From Hymenochaete sp. R1 (Eukaryota; Basidiomycota; Agaricomycetes; Hymenochaetales; Hymenochaetaceae): a DNA stretch of 64,000 bases. Position numbers and translations under genes: made by a program. The stretch spans positions 124,001-188,000 of the forward strand of contig JAFREE010000018.1 in NCBI GenBank assembly GCA_019400425.1. The letters run 5' to 3'. The notes beneath the pieces were generated by a model. The model saw nothing but the letters and a program-made list of their open reading frames with translations, was not told the origin of the DNA and searched no databases. Shown here in pieces: positions 34,610 through 46,278 of this stretch (the first letter of the stretch is position 1; every line of letters begins with the position of its first letter).

Positions 34610-37328
34610 ATGGCACACGATTATGAACTGTACGCCCCAGGCGACATCAACGACGCCAGCAACAAAAAGTCGAAGAAGCGCAAGAGGAAAGATAAACGTG
34701 TAGCTAACGATACCGACGAGCCCACCCAAGCTCCGACATCGACCTCGACATCATTCGACGGTGTGGAAGACAAAAGACACAACGACGAAAAGAAAAAGAA
34801 GAAAAAGAAGAAGAATAAGAAAAGAAGGCTTTCGGAGGAACATGAGGTTACGCTAGCTCAAGACGAAGCTGCAGGAGCCGAGCAAGGCAAAACATACACA
34901 ACCGACCTCGACGATGCTGCTCTCGTTCCCGTCAACACCTTGGAGGAGGCACATGCGACAAAGAAGAAAAAGAAGGACAAGAAGAAACACAAACGCAAAA
35001 ATCATCACCGGTCGCCGGATACTGAGGTTGTGGCCCAAATCGAACCGGAAATGAATCAAGCACAAGGGGACGCTGAAGCAAGCAACAATGCCTTCATCTC
35101 AGCCGTCATGACAGCAGCAGCAGGGTGCAACTCCCAAGAACCAGTACACCACGATTTCTCTTCATTCGCACCTATGATCAGGCCTCCTACACCACCATTA
35201 GGCTTCCTTGCTATCGACCCGTCACTTTCGGGCGAAGAGTTGGCTCGTATGCTCAATGTCGTGGATGTAGCCAAAATTGCAGACGCCTTACGAGCGCTTG
35301 GTCCACAGCAGTCAGATGCTTTTCCGCTTCCCGGACAACCTACCTTGCCCAGTCCTTCCAACAGACATTTCGCCCGTAAAAATGTCACGAGCCAACCAGC
35401 AAAAAGTCGTGGTCTGTCACATCGCAAGGCACAAAATATAACCTTTCCCGATCTTCTCCCCGCTCAGAGCGAACATGCACATATCCTCTCACACAGATGG
35501 TTGAACGCCACCAAGCTAAATAATCTGGCAAAAGAAATTGGTATGCCTATCGTCTGGGTTGTATATGATGATGCTTACCTCCTTGCTTAGGTTTGGAATT
35601 CAAGAAAGGCAAATTTTCCACAATTGAACTGGCAACGGTGAAGCAAGCCATTGAAACTTATCGCACAGTAAGCGATCAAAAAAAATACAGGCTATTTCAT
35701 TGGAAGCTTACGACTGTTTAACAGAGAAACGATTTCTCAGAAGAGCAATTGAATGATGTTATATTTTCTAAAGGATCTCGAAACAGGGATAGCGCTTTTT
35801 GGACGGAAATCAGTAAGGATGGCTCATCAACTCATTGTGCCCCTCTTACCGATACATTATAGCTGAGAAACTCCCCCAACGTCCACTGATTGCGGTGTAT
35901 CATCACATTAGAAGATGCTATCATCCAATGAAGTTGCAAGGCAAGTGGATGCCTGCCGAAGATGATATATTGAGACAGTAAGTCTATTAGTCACACGTAT
36001 CTGCGAAGATCTTATTTTTTTTTGTTTCGATAAAGGGCGGTCATTGAACTTGGACAAAGCTGGGAGAAGGTCAGCGAACGGGTGGGCCGTATGTCTGGGG
36101 ATTGTCGCGACCGCTGGCGAAATCACATTCACAGAAGGGAGAATCGTGTATTTGGTGCTTGGACCAAAGAGGAAGAAGAGAGGCTGACGAAGATTGTGAC
36201 GGATATGACTACTGCACAAGGGAAAAGCAGCGATTTGGATGTCTTTTGGACGAAAGTTGCAGAACGTATGGGTACGAGGGGTCGGCAGCAATGTCGCATT
36301 AAATGGTAGAGAAGCAATTTTAAAAGCAGGAAAAATCACCTTTCTAATGCTTATTTTCTTAGGACCGATTCCTTGAGTAAGGTGGTGAAAACTGAAGGTC
36401 GAAGTTTACGATGGAATCAGGACGACGCCTACATCCTCGTTCATAAGTAAGACTTTTTACTCCTTCATAAACCATGCATAGTGACCTTTCGTCAGAGTTG
36501 CGACCCTAAACGTTAACGACGACTCCGAAATCGATTGGAAAAGTCTCATTGATAAGGAATGGAATCTCTGGAGCGCCCATACGCTTCAACGGCGCTGGAC
36601 AACGCTCAAGCGAAGCGTGAAAGGTCACGAAGACATGTCTCATAGCGGTTCGTTTCCAGGTCTTGTTTTTCTTGTTTTCTCATCTCATAGACCTTACCCA
36701 TTATGAATCAATAGAAATTATGGAAATCCTCTGCGCTAAAAAGACTAAGGTACCACCCTCACCCGAGAGCAGCCGTTCACGCGTCACAAGTGGAGCCATG
36801 GATCCCACCGATGCCGATTTGGATATGGGTATGGACGTCGAGCCAGCGGTGCGCGATCGTGAGGCTTCTTCATCACTATCAACCTCAAACTCGGAGGCTC
36901 AGGCGAACGAGGTGTTGGAGCAGGTTGAGATATTTTCACCGCATGGATTGGCTGAGGATGAGCTTGGGCCGAGGCCGTTGGATCCGAACTTACCGAACGG
37001 TGTTCATAGGAAGGGTAAGATGCCTGATGTGGTTCAATGCGAAGAAGAGGGAGACGCTTTTCGCGCTGGCAGCGTTGAGGGTGAGGAAGATAGCGACGAA
37101 ACAGAAGACGAAGATGACCAATTGGCCTCTGAACAGTCGGACGACAAAAAATCTGATAATGGTATCGCAGGGAGAGTTGAGAATGTGATCAGTAGTGATG
37201 AAAGCTTGGACGATGAGGATGAGGACGAGGACGAGAATGATGGCAAGGAGATTGTGGACACGACAGAAGGGTTCGTTGTGAGTGCTACATCTTCTGAAGA
37301 TGGAGACGACACATCAGACGAGGAATAA
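34610..37328 (+). CDS. Reb1/TTF-I/DMTF1-like Myb-domain DNA-binding protein
   Basis: Eight exons (34610-35540, 35591-35667, 35725-35812, 35863-35977, 36036-36305, 36363-36446, 36496-36647, 36715-37328) total 777 codons, so 776 aa. The N-terminus has several lysine-rich nuclear or nucleolar targeting clusters. The DNA-binding part has tandem Myb/SANT repeats: GKWMPAEDDILRQAVIELGQ to CRDRWRNHI, then GAWTKEEEERLTKIV to GRQQCRIKWTDSL, then SLRWNQDDAYILVHKV to LQRRWTTLKRSV. This arrangement is that of fungal Reb1 and mammalian TTF-I. These proteins bind rDNA terminators and arrest Pol I or replication forks, or act as general regulatory factors at promoters. The C-terminus is strongly acidic (runs of Asp/Glu). 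The start at MAHDYELYAPGD was preferred over the in-frame upstream Met at 34454. The gene converges with SWC4, with 109 bp between stops. Confidence 0.88.
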
Positions 37329-37437
37329 CTATAGCTCACGGAATTTTGTCACGAGAAGACAATTCGTAAATACTACAGTAATATACTGATATACATAGAG
37401 CATAAAGTGTCGAAAAAACACGCCGAAAGCAACTTCT

Positions 37438-39517
37438 TTATGATCTATGCCGTTTACGGCTTTGTGCCCGTGTAGCCGTTGTTGCGGTAGATCCCATGGA
37501 CGAAATCGACATTGAGCGTTTGTTCTGGTTGAAGAATGTGTCAGATATATCAAAACGACTTCGAGGCAACAGCTGGCTTACCCTCTTGCGTCCTGCACTC
37601 CTCGCGCTTGGAGCGAGGCTTGCAGCCCTATCCGTTTCCCCGTCTGCGTCTGCGTCTGCATCCGCATCCTCTCCTTCTGCGTCATCATCCTCACTTCCCT
37701 CCGCATCTCCCTCTCCTTCATTTTTTTCTTCGTCGCCCCCATCCCCATCTCCCTCCTCATCTCCACCAGCTGTTCCCTCCTTCAACGCCAGCCTCTCCTT
37801 CACAACCCTAATCTCCTGCTCAACTCTTTCCACCACCTTGCGAGTCTCTACCAACGCACTTGCAGCGTTCAGCAACAGCTCAAGCTGTTGCACGTTCTCT
37901 TGTGTAGGCATCACAAGTCGGTCAGTGCGAAGTCCGAGCTCGGTGAGTACCTGCGTGACGCGAGGTTGAACGGCGGCGCGCACAGTGGGGAGCTTGTAAG
38001 AGCGCAGAAAGACGGGCGTGTGGGCAGCCTTGGTGGCAGAGATGCCCGAGGCGGCTTGGGCTGGCGGATCAGTTCGGTGTATGCAGTGCATTGCATCTAC
38101 ATTTCATGAAGTACGAGTGCGAAAGTCAAGTTTATATTTAGGGTACGGGAAGGCTTTGATAGGAAACGCACCTTGGGCAATCTCCTTCGCCGTTCGAGCT
38201 TTCCTTACGATCGGCGGCGGAGGTGGTGCGATCGCGCTGACAGGACTTTCGATGTCGCCAACGCCCATACCCATTCCACCTTTCCTCTTCTTATTCGCCA
38301 TGCTCCCTGAACCATTGGCAGCCGCTTTGCCCTCACCAAGCATTAATACATATTCTTCTTCGTCCGCAATGCTCTGGAGTGCAACACCTGCCAACCCGCT
38401 ATTGACACCTTCAAGAACACGTAGCAGATCCTCGCGTTCTCGGGTGAAGGATCGTTCGGATTGTTCCAGGCGCTTCAGTTCGATGAATAGGGCTTCCTCC
38501 TCCAGTATCTCTTCACGGGTGCGTGACTCGAGAGACTCGATATATTTCTTGCGATTAATTTCACGCTCTGAGACACATTAGTTAACCGAGCCCGAGCCAA
38601 TCGTAAGAGTAGATACACACCTTTATCATACGAAACAGCAAACAGAGCTTGTTGTTTCGAAGCTTCGTCGCCTGGCCATGGGCGATTCCTGATGAGCTTC
38701 CTGCAGATAGAGTAGTAGCGATCCTTGAGGTCCTGTCGCGAGGTAAGATTCAGTTTTACCTCGAGGATAAGTGCGCACCTCTATAGTTCTTTGTGGCCCA
38801 TCGGGGAAAGAATACCGGTCCGCAATCACGTAGAAACGTTGGTCGTATTCCTGAACGATGCTGAGCAAGTAGTCGGTTTCCTCTTTGGACCAGGCATCGT
38901 CTATACGCCGTGAAATATGAGTCCGCAGAACATTATACCGCGACCGAAAGTACCTTGCAGAAAGTTGTTGTACTCGTCGCTGGAATATGTATAGGATTGT
39001 TGGGTGACGTTGTATTTGGTGAATGGGTAGTCTAGAGCGAAGGTAAGCACTCAAAGACAAAAAAAGGGAGGGGGGGCAGTAATCACCAGCTTGGGGGTTC
39101 GATGTCGCCTTCACCCAATGTCCTAGTTTAAGCCCATCGTTCCTTGCCGAGTTCGAAAACACTCTCCACTCCCTTTCACCGCGAAGAAGTTTCGCAACAC
39201 TTTGAGTATGGGTATATTCCACGAACAAGCAAAAGTAGCGTTTCTCACCATTTCCCGACCTTTCCTCCACCAGCCAAAGCTCTTGGCTTCGGCTTTAACT
39301 TCGGCTTAGCAAGTTGAGCGGTGAGCGTGGGTACGCTTTGGCCGATGAGTGCGAACAGCTCTCTCGTGATGCCTTCGGGCTTTGCCTGCCGGCGTTTTGG
39401 ATTCGTTGCTGCTGGACGTGAACTTGAAGGTGCGTTCAATGTGCCTGAAGTAGATACTACAGATGGCTCTTGAGCCAGGATACTTCGGACGTCTGCTGCT
39501 GAGGCGCCGCCAGCCAT
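37438..39517 (-). CDS. SWC4: SWR1/NuA4 complex subunit SWC4 (DMAP1 homologue)
   Basis: Seven exons (39517-39249, 39172-39087, 39031-38954, 38900-38779, 38732-38621, 38567-38172, 38096-37438) sum to 574 codons, so 573 aa. The SANT-like DMAP1 domain is clear: WRVFSNSARNDGLKLGHWVK, YTYSSDEYNNFLQ, then DDAWSKEETDYLLSIVQEYD, RFYVIADRYSFPDGPQRTIE and DLKDRYYSICRKLIRNRPWP. The next stretch, REINRKKYIESLESRTREEI, is the conserved helix that binds partner subunits. The C-terminal half has the DMAP1-binding-type region (FLRSYKLPTVRAAVQPRVTQ, MPTQENVQQLELLLNAASAL) and a long acidic tract. Swc4 is shared by the SWR1 histone H2A.Z exchanger and the NuA4 acetyltransferase. The acidic tract creates long Ser/Pro-type shadow ORFs on the plus strand that are not genes. 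Confidence 0.95.
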
Positions 39518-40297
39518 AATTGCTGTGAGGTGAACTTGAAGGTGAAGGATATGGTGGGAGTCGGGAGTCAGGGATCAAGCCAAGGCGTGTCTTCGTGTCG
39601 ATCATTCCGGGGGCCCAAACCCGGAAGGCGTAGACTTTGCACCGCAGACACGCTCAAGACTTCAAACGAGAATGTAATCGACTTTCTCACCATTCGTCCC
39701 CCCCCCCCCCCTAGAAGAGTCTCAGAGGGCCCAAATATCACATTTCTCAGATGGCGATACACATATCCTCCAAATTGCTCAGCCAGGCCAGGGCTTCTCA
39801 CTGAAATACGAGTACACGAGTCAATGAGCTATCTTCACCTTCACGATCTGAGAGCATAAGAAACCTTTCCTGGAGAGAACCTTGTCCACCGCATACCTTT
39901 GTGCATTCGAATCGATAATAAGTGCAAGGGGAACTCGCCATGTACGTGCTGATTCTTCAACAAGTTTTTATTTCTAATGTCAGTACTGCTGCAGGCTGAT
40001 CTGCGGATGTCCTTCGATCAATATAGCGGCGTCACACGATCTCAAGGTCTTGATGCTGTCAAGTCATTTGTGATGAAACTTCTGGGACAAGCTATCTACG
40101 TTGCATTTGGAGAGTCGGAAGGCAATACGGTACTTGATATCCTCGCCTCTTGCCGACGATAACGAAGCAGCGAGTCAATGTTTCAGGGCTGACTGAGTGA
40201 CTCTGTAGTTCAGTATGACGTCGGTCCATCATCAGTATCGTGTATACGGGAAAGATCAAGCACCGATGTGCCTTCAACGCAGCTCTACTATGTCGTG
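39518..40297. other. Intergenic
   Basis: Promoter region of SWC4 and upstream region of DUF6533 copy D. It contains a C homopolymer of about 12 near 39699-39710. No gene is supported. Confidence 0.5.
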
Positions 40298-40307
40298 GGT
40301 ATAAATA
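40298..40307 (+). promoter_or_regulatory. TATA box of DUF6533 copy D
   Basis: GGGTATAAAT, about 66 bp before the ATG at 40373. The same ten bases precede copy E. Confidence 0.55.
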
Positions 40308-40372
40308 TGATTGCCCGTGTAAGCCCTGCATGAACTGGCACATTCTCCTTGGACATTCATCCCTTATACCTC

Positions 40373-42045
40373 ATGACGTATGACATCTCCAACTTGGCTC
40401 AGGCTATTGGTGGGTTATGGACCGAATTCACCGAGGTGATTAAAATTGCATCCTATATCGACGTTGCTTTGACCACTGTGCTTGTTTATGATTCGCGTAA
40501 GTGACATATATGCGAATGTATAATCTGACTGGCTATGAACATCGAAGTCTGTACATTTGATAAGGAAGTACGCTCAAAACCTTTTCCGTGTGTGGTAACT
40601 ACTCAATCAACGTTAACTTCGAATAGATCAAATATGCATGGGTAACATTTTATTTTATATCTACGCCCCACGGTCCTCCACAACTAATTGTACATAGTTT
40701 TCTCGATGGAAATTATCGACCATTAGCTTTTTCCTAGTGAGTCTTCTCGCATAAAACATGTGAAACAATCTGAAAGCATCAGCAGAATCGTTATTGCGGC
40801 ATTCTCGGGGCTGTAATGCTGGCTTTTCGTGAGTAGCCTTCTTGCATCAACCTCTCGGTCTAAGGTTGAAAACTTCCAATAATATCGCTCCAGAATACCA
40901 GACATTCGCCGTTACACCGACACGGTACGTCCCACTTCTCTTTGTCGATGACGCTCAACTCAAATCTCATAGATGTATGCTTCGTCTCACTGTCATGTCG
41001 ACTTTGGGTCCACTCACGACTCTGACTAGGCCGAAGTTCATTATGGGCAACCAGGCTTTCTTGTCAGTAGTCAATCATTTTGAACAGATTATTGAATCCT
41101 TATTCTCACGCTAGATTTTGTCACCATGTTCACGATCGAGTGTGAGCCAACTATCCCAAATATATAGAAGTGAATCGTCACTGTATTCTTTAGACATCCT
41201 TACCGTTAGGGTTTCGGCCTTGTATGGCCGAGGTGCGCTCGCCTTGATCATTTATGTCGATAAAATCAACATCATACACAGCGAAACGCATCTCCATGAT
41301 TTTGTTCCTGTTCCTCGCACTGGAAACAATCGTCTTTGTAGCAATGGAAGTCTATAGCACTATTTTCGAACCAGGTATCGCAGGTTCGGTTTCTTTTCCA
41401 CTTGGATCATGATGACTTACCTTGAATTGGCAGCCGATGTCTCAGCCGTTTGTACCTTCAGAGCTCCAACCGCGTTCTTTTAGCTTTGACTATAAGCTGG
41501 TATTTTTTGCTCAAATTTCAGCACAACGTCGCGCTCATTATATTCAAATAGGTTATTTCCTCTAGCGTATGGGACATTACTCATAACACTGGTCCTGTGC
41601 AGGATCAAAGAGCTTCGGAAGCTCAGAATCTTACACAACTCGCGACTGGTCGAAACTTTCGTTAGGGATCATATCATCTATTTCTTTTTGTGCGCCAACC
41701 GATCGTTTATGTGTCGTTTTCTGCTTACCTTTGTACAGGGCAATGTCTTGTTCAATAACCAACATCGTTTGGAATCTTCGAGCCACGGGTTTCAACATGC
41801 AATTACCACACGTTTTGAGTTACATGATGGAAGCGCTAGGCTCGTCGATTCTCCTTTGCTTATTCGGGAATCGGCTATTCTTTAATCTCAAAGAGGCTGG
41901 AGAAAATATCATGTTGGATTTAAGCTCAGAGAGCACTAGCGAAATTGGATTTAGATTCACGGCAGGAGAAGGCCCTGAATCGAGAGAGCAGTGTGTACAC
42001 TTTCTTATTTTCCTTCCACGTCATTGCGAATCTTATGTATCATGA
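40373..42045 (+). CDS. DUF6533-domain multi-pass membrane protein, copy D
   Basis: First exons are well defined: 40373-40496, 40548-40567, 40627-40641, 40698-40736 and 40786-40828. They read MTYDISNLAQAIGGLW ... IDVALTTVLVYDS, CTFDKE, IKYAW, FSRWKLSTISFFL and NRYCGILGAVMLAF. This is the DUF6533 pattern of helix, VYD, acidic loop, Trp and FL-NRY. Downstream blocks are DILTVRVSALYGRG, KELRKLRILHNSRLVETFVR and the C-terminal LGSSILLCLFGNRLFFNLKE. The tail differs from copy E: ENIMLDLSSESTSEIGF, and it ends at 42045. Start, promoter and exon lengths closely match copy E 1.2 kb downstream, so the two are a tandem duplication. No disabling change was found. Function unknown; the hydrophobic pattern suggests about seven membrane passes. 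Confidence 0.8.
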
Positions 42046-43203
42046 TGGTTCGCAACGTGAAGGAGACGCTGTTGGCCCCAAACCCAGTTCAGGGCAGGCG
42101 ATGGGTAGTCGTTCCTTTGGCATGGAAGCTGTGGACTCCTCAATGGAAGCCTGATCTGCTTGGAAAGTCGGCTCTTCTCATAACGAACACCGCCCTTATC
42201 TGAGAGGAACGCCGTGAGACTTTGTATCAAAGATACATCTTTCGTAATCCATGCTAAGTGGCAAAATAATGTAACTTCATGCTGATGGGAAATGGAAAAA
42301 GTGACTATGGTCGAGGAAGGTAAGTGTGCCAAAGGTATGCGTAGTAATTGTTATGTTCCATCATGCCGTGGCGTTCTAGGTTCGTTGATGTTGGTCATAT
42401 TCTCAGAGGCACGTTCAATATGCCACATACGCCCCTTGAGGCGAGGCGTTTCAAGAATGTACTGCTGAAGTACTGCTGGTCGCGATTCAAGTTATTGCAA
42501 TAGGAAGATTGTGGTGAGAGATGAGATGTCAAATAGCGTGCTTCCGGAACTCATGCGTCAAGAATCGGCTGCGTCCATCCTGTTCCCAGGCCTTTCCAGC
42601 TCATGCGCTCAAAATTTTCAAACAGGAGTATAATCGACATTTTTCACCATCTTCTCTATCTTAACGCCCACATTCGTCAAGAGAAGTTTCGAATGGCCCG
42701 TCTCACTAGCTGTCAACGGCTATGAAATGGAAATGCGCTTACGCCTTTCACTCCGAATTGGTCTTTCTGAATCATTCACCTCATTCTAAACGAGGGGTGG
42801 GAAATGAGTCAAAGCGTGAGTGTTGCTTTTAATCCTTCAGAATCTCTTCCTCATGCTAATTGCGCTACAAGATGATCAACGAGTGATCCATAAACGACGT
42901 TGCAGCTTCAAGTTGTAGACAATTTCAATGTGGTGCTTCTCCTTGACTCCGCTATGAGCTTGTTGAAGAGACTGGACTTCATGAACAGGCCATTCACTTT
43001 CATGCAATCAGAGAAAAGTATTAACTGGTGTGTGGCTATTGCGAAAATGATGAAATAAGATCATGATGAGAATGTCAATCATTCAAGAGCTGACGTGAAT
43101 AGGTCGGTGTGTCGTCTGTCTAACATCAGTACCGCGCGTATCAGAAGGTTTTGAAAAAAAAATAAGTAAGCACCAACGCGTAAGAACCCTGGCTCTACGC
43201 TAT
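42046..43203. other. Intergenic between copies D and E
   Basis: About 1.2 kb with only short ORFs. No third copy or fragment of the family was seen. Confidence 0.5.
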
Positions 43204-43213
43204 GGGTATAAAT
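43204..43213 (+). promoter_or_regulatory. TATA box of DUF6533 copy E
   Basis: GGGTATAAAT, about 59 bp before the ATG at 43272, matching copy D base for base. Confidence 0.55.
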
Positions 43214-43271
43214 GCGAATCTCATCCTAGCCCATATACGTTTACATTTTCTCCTCGATTTCCCCCTTCCTC

Positions 43272-45077
43272 ATGACATATGAAACGTTCAACCCCGATTT
43301 CGACATCCTTGGGGCTGAAGTCTTTACATTCTTTAGAGTCGTACCCTATATCGACATTGTTTTTGCCACTGTATTGGTCTATGATTCAGGCGAGTAACAT
43401 ATATATCAATATGTTGTCTGGCTAAGTACGGTCCTCAAAGTTTGCACAATCGATCGGGAGGTACGCTTGAGTATATTGAAGTGTATATCTATTCGATCAG
43501 GGATTAAGTGTTTTCTTCTGCAGATCAAATATGCATGGGTAACTATTCTTGTACCTATCTCTTACAGATATTTCTCTCAACTGTTTATAGTTTTCCCAAA
43601 GGAGTTGGTCCAAAGCCAGCTTTTTCTTGGTGAGTCGCTCCGCAAAAATAATAATATGTTCTAGAGCTCTTTGTAGAATCGTTATTTCGGCATTTTTGGC
43701 GCGGCAATTCCATTCTTTCGTGAGTACATTTATGACATAGTCAGTGACACAGAAAAGATAACGATTTTCCATTAGAATATCAGACATTCTCCGTTACAAC
43801 AACGCTGTGAGTCGGGGTCTACTTCCACTGGCAGTTAATGTCACTTAGCTCAATTCTCATAGGTGTATGCCACTTTTCTACGCTGACTCATAGGTAGCTT
43901 ACAGTTTTGGCCAGGTCAAAGCGCGCTCTGGGGGGCCGGGATTTCTTGTCAGTGGGCCAAATCAAGACCTTCGTAAATCATGCTCAGCCTTCGCCTTCAT
44001 ATTAGTCTGCGTTACGATGTTTACGATCGACTGTGAGTCTTCACTCAAGCTGTACAGAATGCTATTGTGACCCTATCCTGCAGACATTCTCACAGTCAGA
44101 GTCTTGGCGCTGTATGACCGAGGTACGCTTGTGTAGAGTTCCTTTGTTGCCAATTATTGACAAAAACAGGGAGACGCATCTCTATCTTCTTATTCGCATT
44201 CCTCATTCTAGAAATAGTCGCCTTTGTGGCTATAGAAGTTTACATATCCGTTTTTGAACAAGGTGCGGATAACCATTCTACCCCTCTAGCTCTAAATCAC
44301 TACGATTCATCTTGAAATGACAGTCGGCGAACAAATGACGGCGCAAACTAGGGTCTGTTCGTACAATGTCAAGCCCCGAGTACTTCTAGTTTCGACTATA
44401 AATTGGTATTTCCCTTTAAAATTCTGCTTAGCTTCATGCCTATATTCACGACAGGTTAACCCCTATAGCTTATGGGGTACTGCTGATGACACTGGTTTTG
44501 TACAAGGTCAAGGAGCTTCGAAAGCTCAAAATCCTCCACGACTCCCAGTTAATCAAGGTGCTTATAAGAGACCATGTCATTTATTTCATTTTGTACGTCG
44601 ATCTGTTGCATATGAGGCACTTCAAGCTGAAAATTGTGTAGGGCGCTGTCTTGTTCGTTGTCCAACGTCATAGGGGATCTCGAAATCCTGGGTATCAACG
44701 TACTCTTACCATCTGCGTTGAACTACTTGATGATTTCACTTGGGAGCCCGACTCTCCTTTGTCTGTTTGGGAATCGACTCTTCTTCAATCTCAAAGAGGC
44801 TGGAGAATATGGGATCAACATTAAGACCAATTGGAACTCTCAAAGCATCAGTAACATCGGCTTTACATCCCCGGCCGGTGCAACCTGCGTCTCAAGAAAA
44901 GAGTACATATATTTTGCCACTTTCTTTGCGATCAATTACTCAAGTGCTACTTTGTGCAGATCGCAACGTGAAGGGAGCGTTACCGTGTTTGATATACCCG
45001 GTGATTCAGAGCAAGTAGAGCACAGTATTTCCTTTGAAGTGGAAAATGCACATTCTTCTATGCATAGATCTGTGTGA
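43272..45077 (+). CDS. DUF6533-domain multi-pass membrane protein, copy E
   Basis: Tandem neighbour of copy D. Exon 1 (43272-43389) reads MTYETFNPDFDILGAEVFTF ... IDIVFATVLVYDS. It is followed after a 51 bp intron by VCTIDRE, then IKYAW. Later blocks include NRYFGIFGAAIPFF, DILTVRVLALYDRG, VKELRKLKILHDSQLIKVLI, RALSCSLSNVIGDLEILGI and LGSPTLLCLFGNRLFFNLKE, with tail GINIKTNWNSQSISNIGF. The first intron must use a GC donor (CAG, then GCGAGT at 43390): the paralogous intron of copy D has the same length and acceptor position but a GT donor. The C-terminal tail is longer than in D and ends HSSMHRSV. Function unknown. Confidence 0.8.
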
Positions 45078-45436
45078 TATAGAGAGGCATTCTTAGGATT
45101 CAGGAGGAAGCATGGTGTTTTCGTCTTTGTCTATAACCTCCCAGGCTTTTAAACGTAGCTTTCACGTCAATTACGCTTCTTTGAATCGCAATTCACATGC
45201 ATATTCGTGTTGAGAAAGAAAGGTGATGGTGTCAAGCTCCTGGATGAAAAAAAAAATGAAGCATAAATAAGGCTCAAGCGTTGATTGTTGTTGTTTTCGT
45301 TATATCAAGTGCGGCACAATAAAGGTGCTTGAGCGCTTATGTAGCCAAACCAGGAAGGCGTAAACGCTGATCATGACGCGCCTCAAGTGAGCGTTTGTTA
45401 TGCAACTTGGCAACTTGCTTCCGTCAATTGACTAAC
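45078..45436. other. Intergenic
   Basis: 3' flank of copy E and short promoter of the next gene. Nothing recognised. Confidence 0.5.
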
Positions 45437-46133
45437 ATGCTTCGACTTGCATCACGACAATTGAACCAACGGCAAAAACTGTCCTTTTCTCGGTTTGCAC
45501 CACTGGAGAAGTCGTTCAGGCCTCTCTCGACGACAACTCCACGTCGAAACGACCCAGGCCCGACAAAGATCCATAACATCCTCGGCGGCGGACCTGCCCC
45601 ACCTGTTCAAGTACGCGGAACGACGCCAGCGGGAATCGAGCTTCACCACGGCTTAGTTTTGCCTTCTTCGTGCATCTTTCTTGACGGAAATGTATTTCTG
45701 TGGGATACGCCGGCTCCGGCTCCTGGACGAGCAACCGGAGGACCGGGGTTCTGGGACGCGTGGGGGAAGGAGGTTTGGGAGATGTTTGAAGTGGTCGTAC
45801 CTAAACCTGGTGAGCACATTCTTTCGTCTTGCGCATTTGACATGTACTGATCATGGTGCTAAGAAATATTGATTTTCGGAACGGGCAAATCTGTCATTCA
45901 ACCCCCGGCTGCTATTCGATCGTATCTAAGCAGCCTCGGAATACAGTTGGATGTTATGGATACTGTGCGTGTACATTATCTTCAAAACGTTGACGTTTCT
46001 AAACTCTCCTCTGCTAAACGAATAGTGGAATGCGTGCACTACTTATAACTTACTGGCTGAAGAAGGAAGACACGTAGCAGCGGCCTTGTTGCCAATAATT
46101 TCTCAGACGTGGAAAGCTCCTGCAGAGAAATAA
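45437..46133 (+). CDS. NDUFAF3-like mitochondrial complex I assembly factor (DUF498/Mth938 fold)
   Basis: Three exons (45437-45809, 45864-45964, 46026-46133) give 194 codons, so 193 aa. The N-terminus MLRLASRQLNQRQKLSFSRF is rich in Arg, Ser and Leu without acids, as expected of a mitochondrial presequence. The mature part has the Mth938 fold: IHNILGGGPAPPVQVRGT, then PEILIFGTGKSVIQPPAAIR, LSSLGIQLDVMDTWNACTTY and NLLAEEGRHVAAALLPI. Human NDUFAF3 helps assemble the early peripheral arm of complex I. The GTG-K and the DVMDTxNAC-TYN motifs are the conserved parts. It converges with the next minus-strand gene, with 145 bp between stops. Confidence 0.9.
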
Positions 46134-46278
46134 AATGTACGGATCGTTGCCGCCCGAAACCTTTCAAACCTTCGTGCATGATTCTGTGTATGGTTTAGGA
46201 CTCGTATCGTACATTATATCGGACTATCGGACCTCCTCTGCGGCACAAGCATACTGTAACTACCCCTTCACGAAGACT

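Noticed and set aside
37496..37969. 157-codon Ser/Pro-rich plus-strand ORF
   Set aside because: It is the complement of the acidic tract of SWC4, whose exons and domains are clear on the minus strand.
39699..39710. C homopolymer, with similar runs at 9349 and 31681
   Set aside because: Simple homopolymers in intergenic or intron sequence; no sign of a programmed function.
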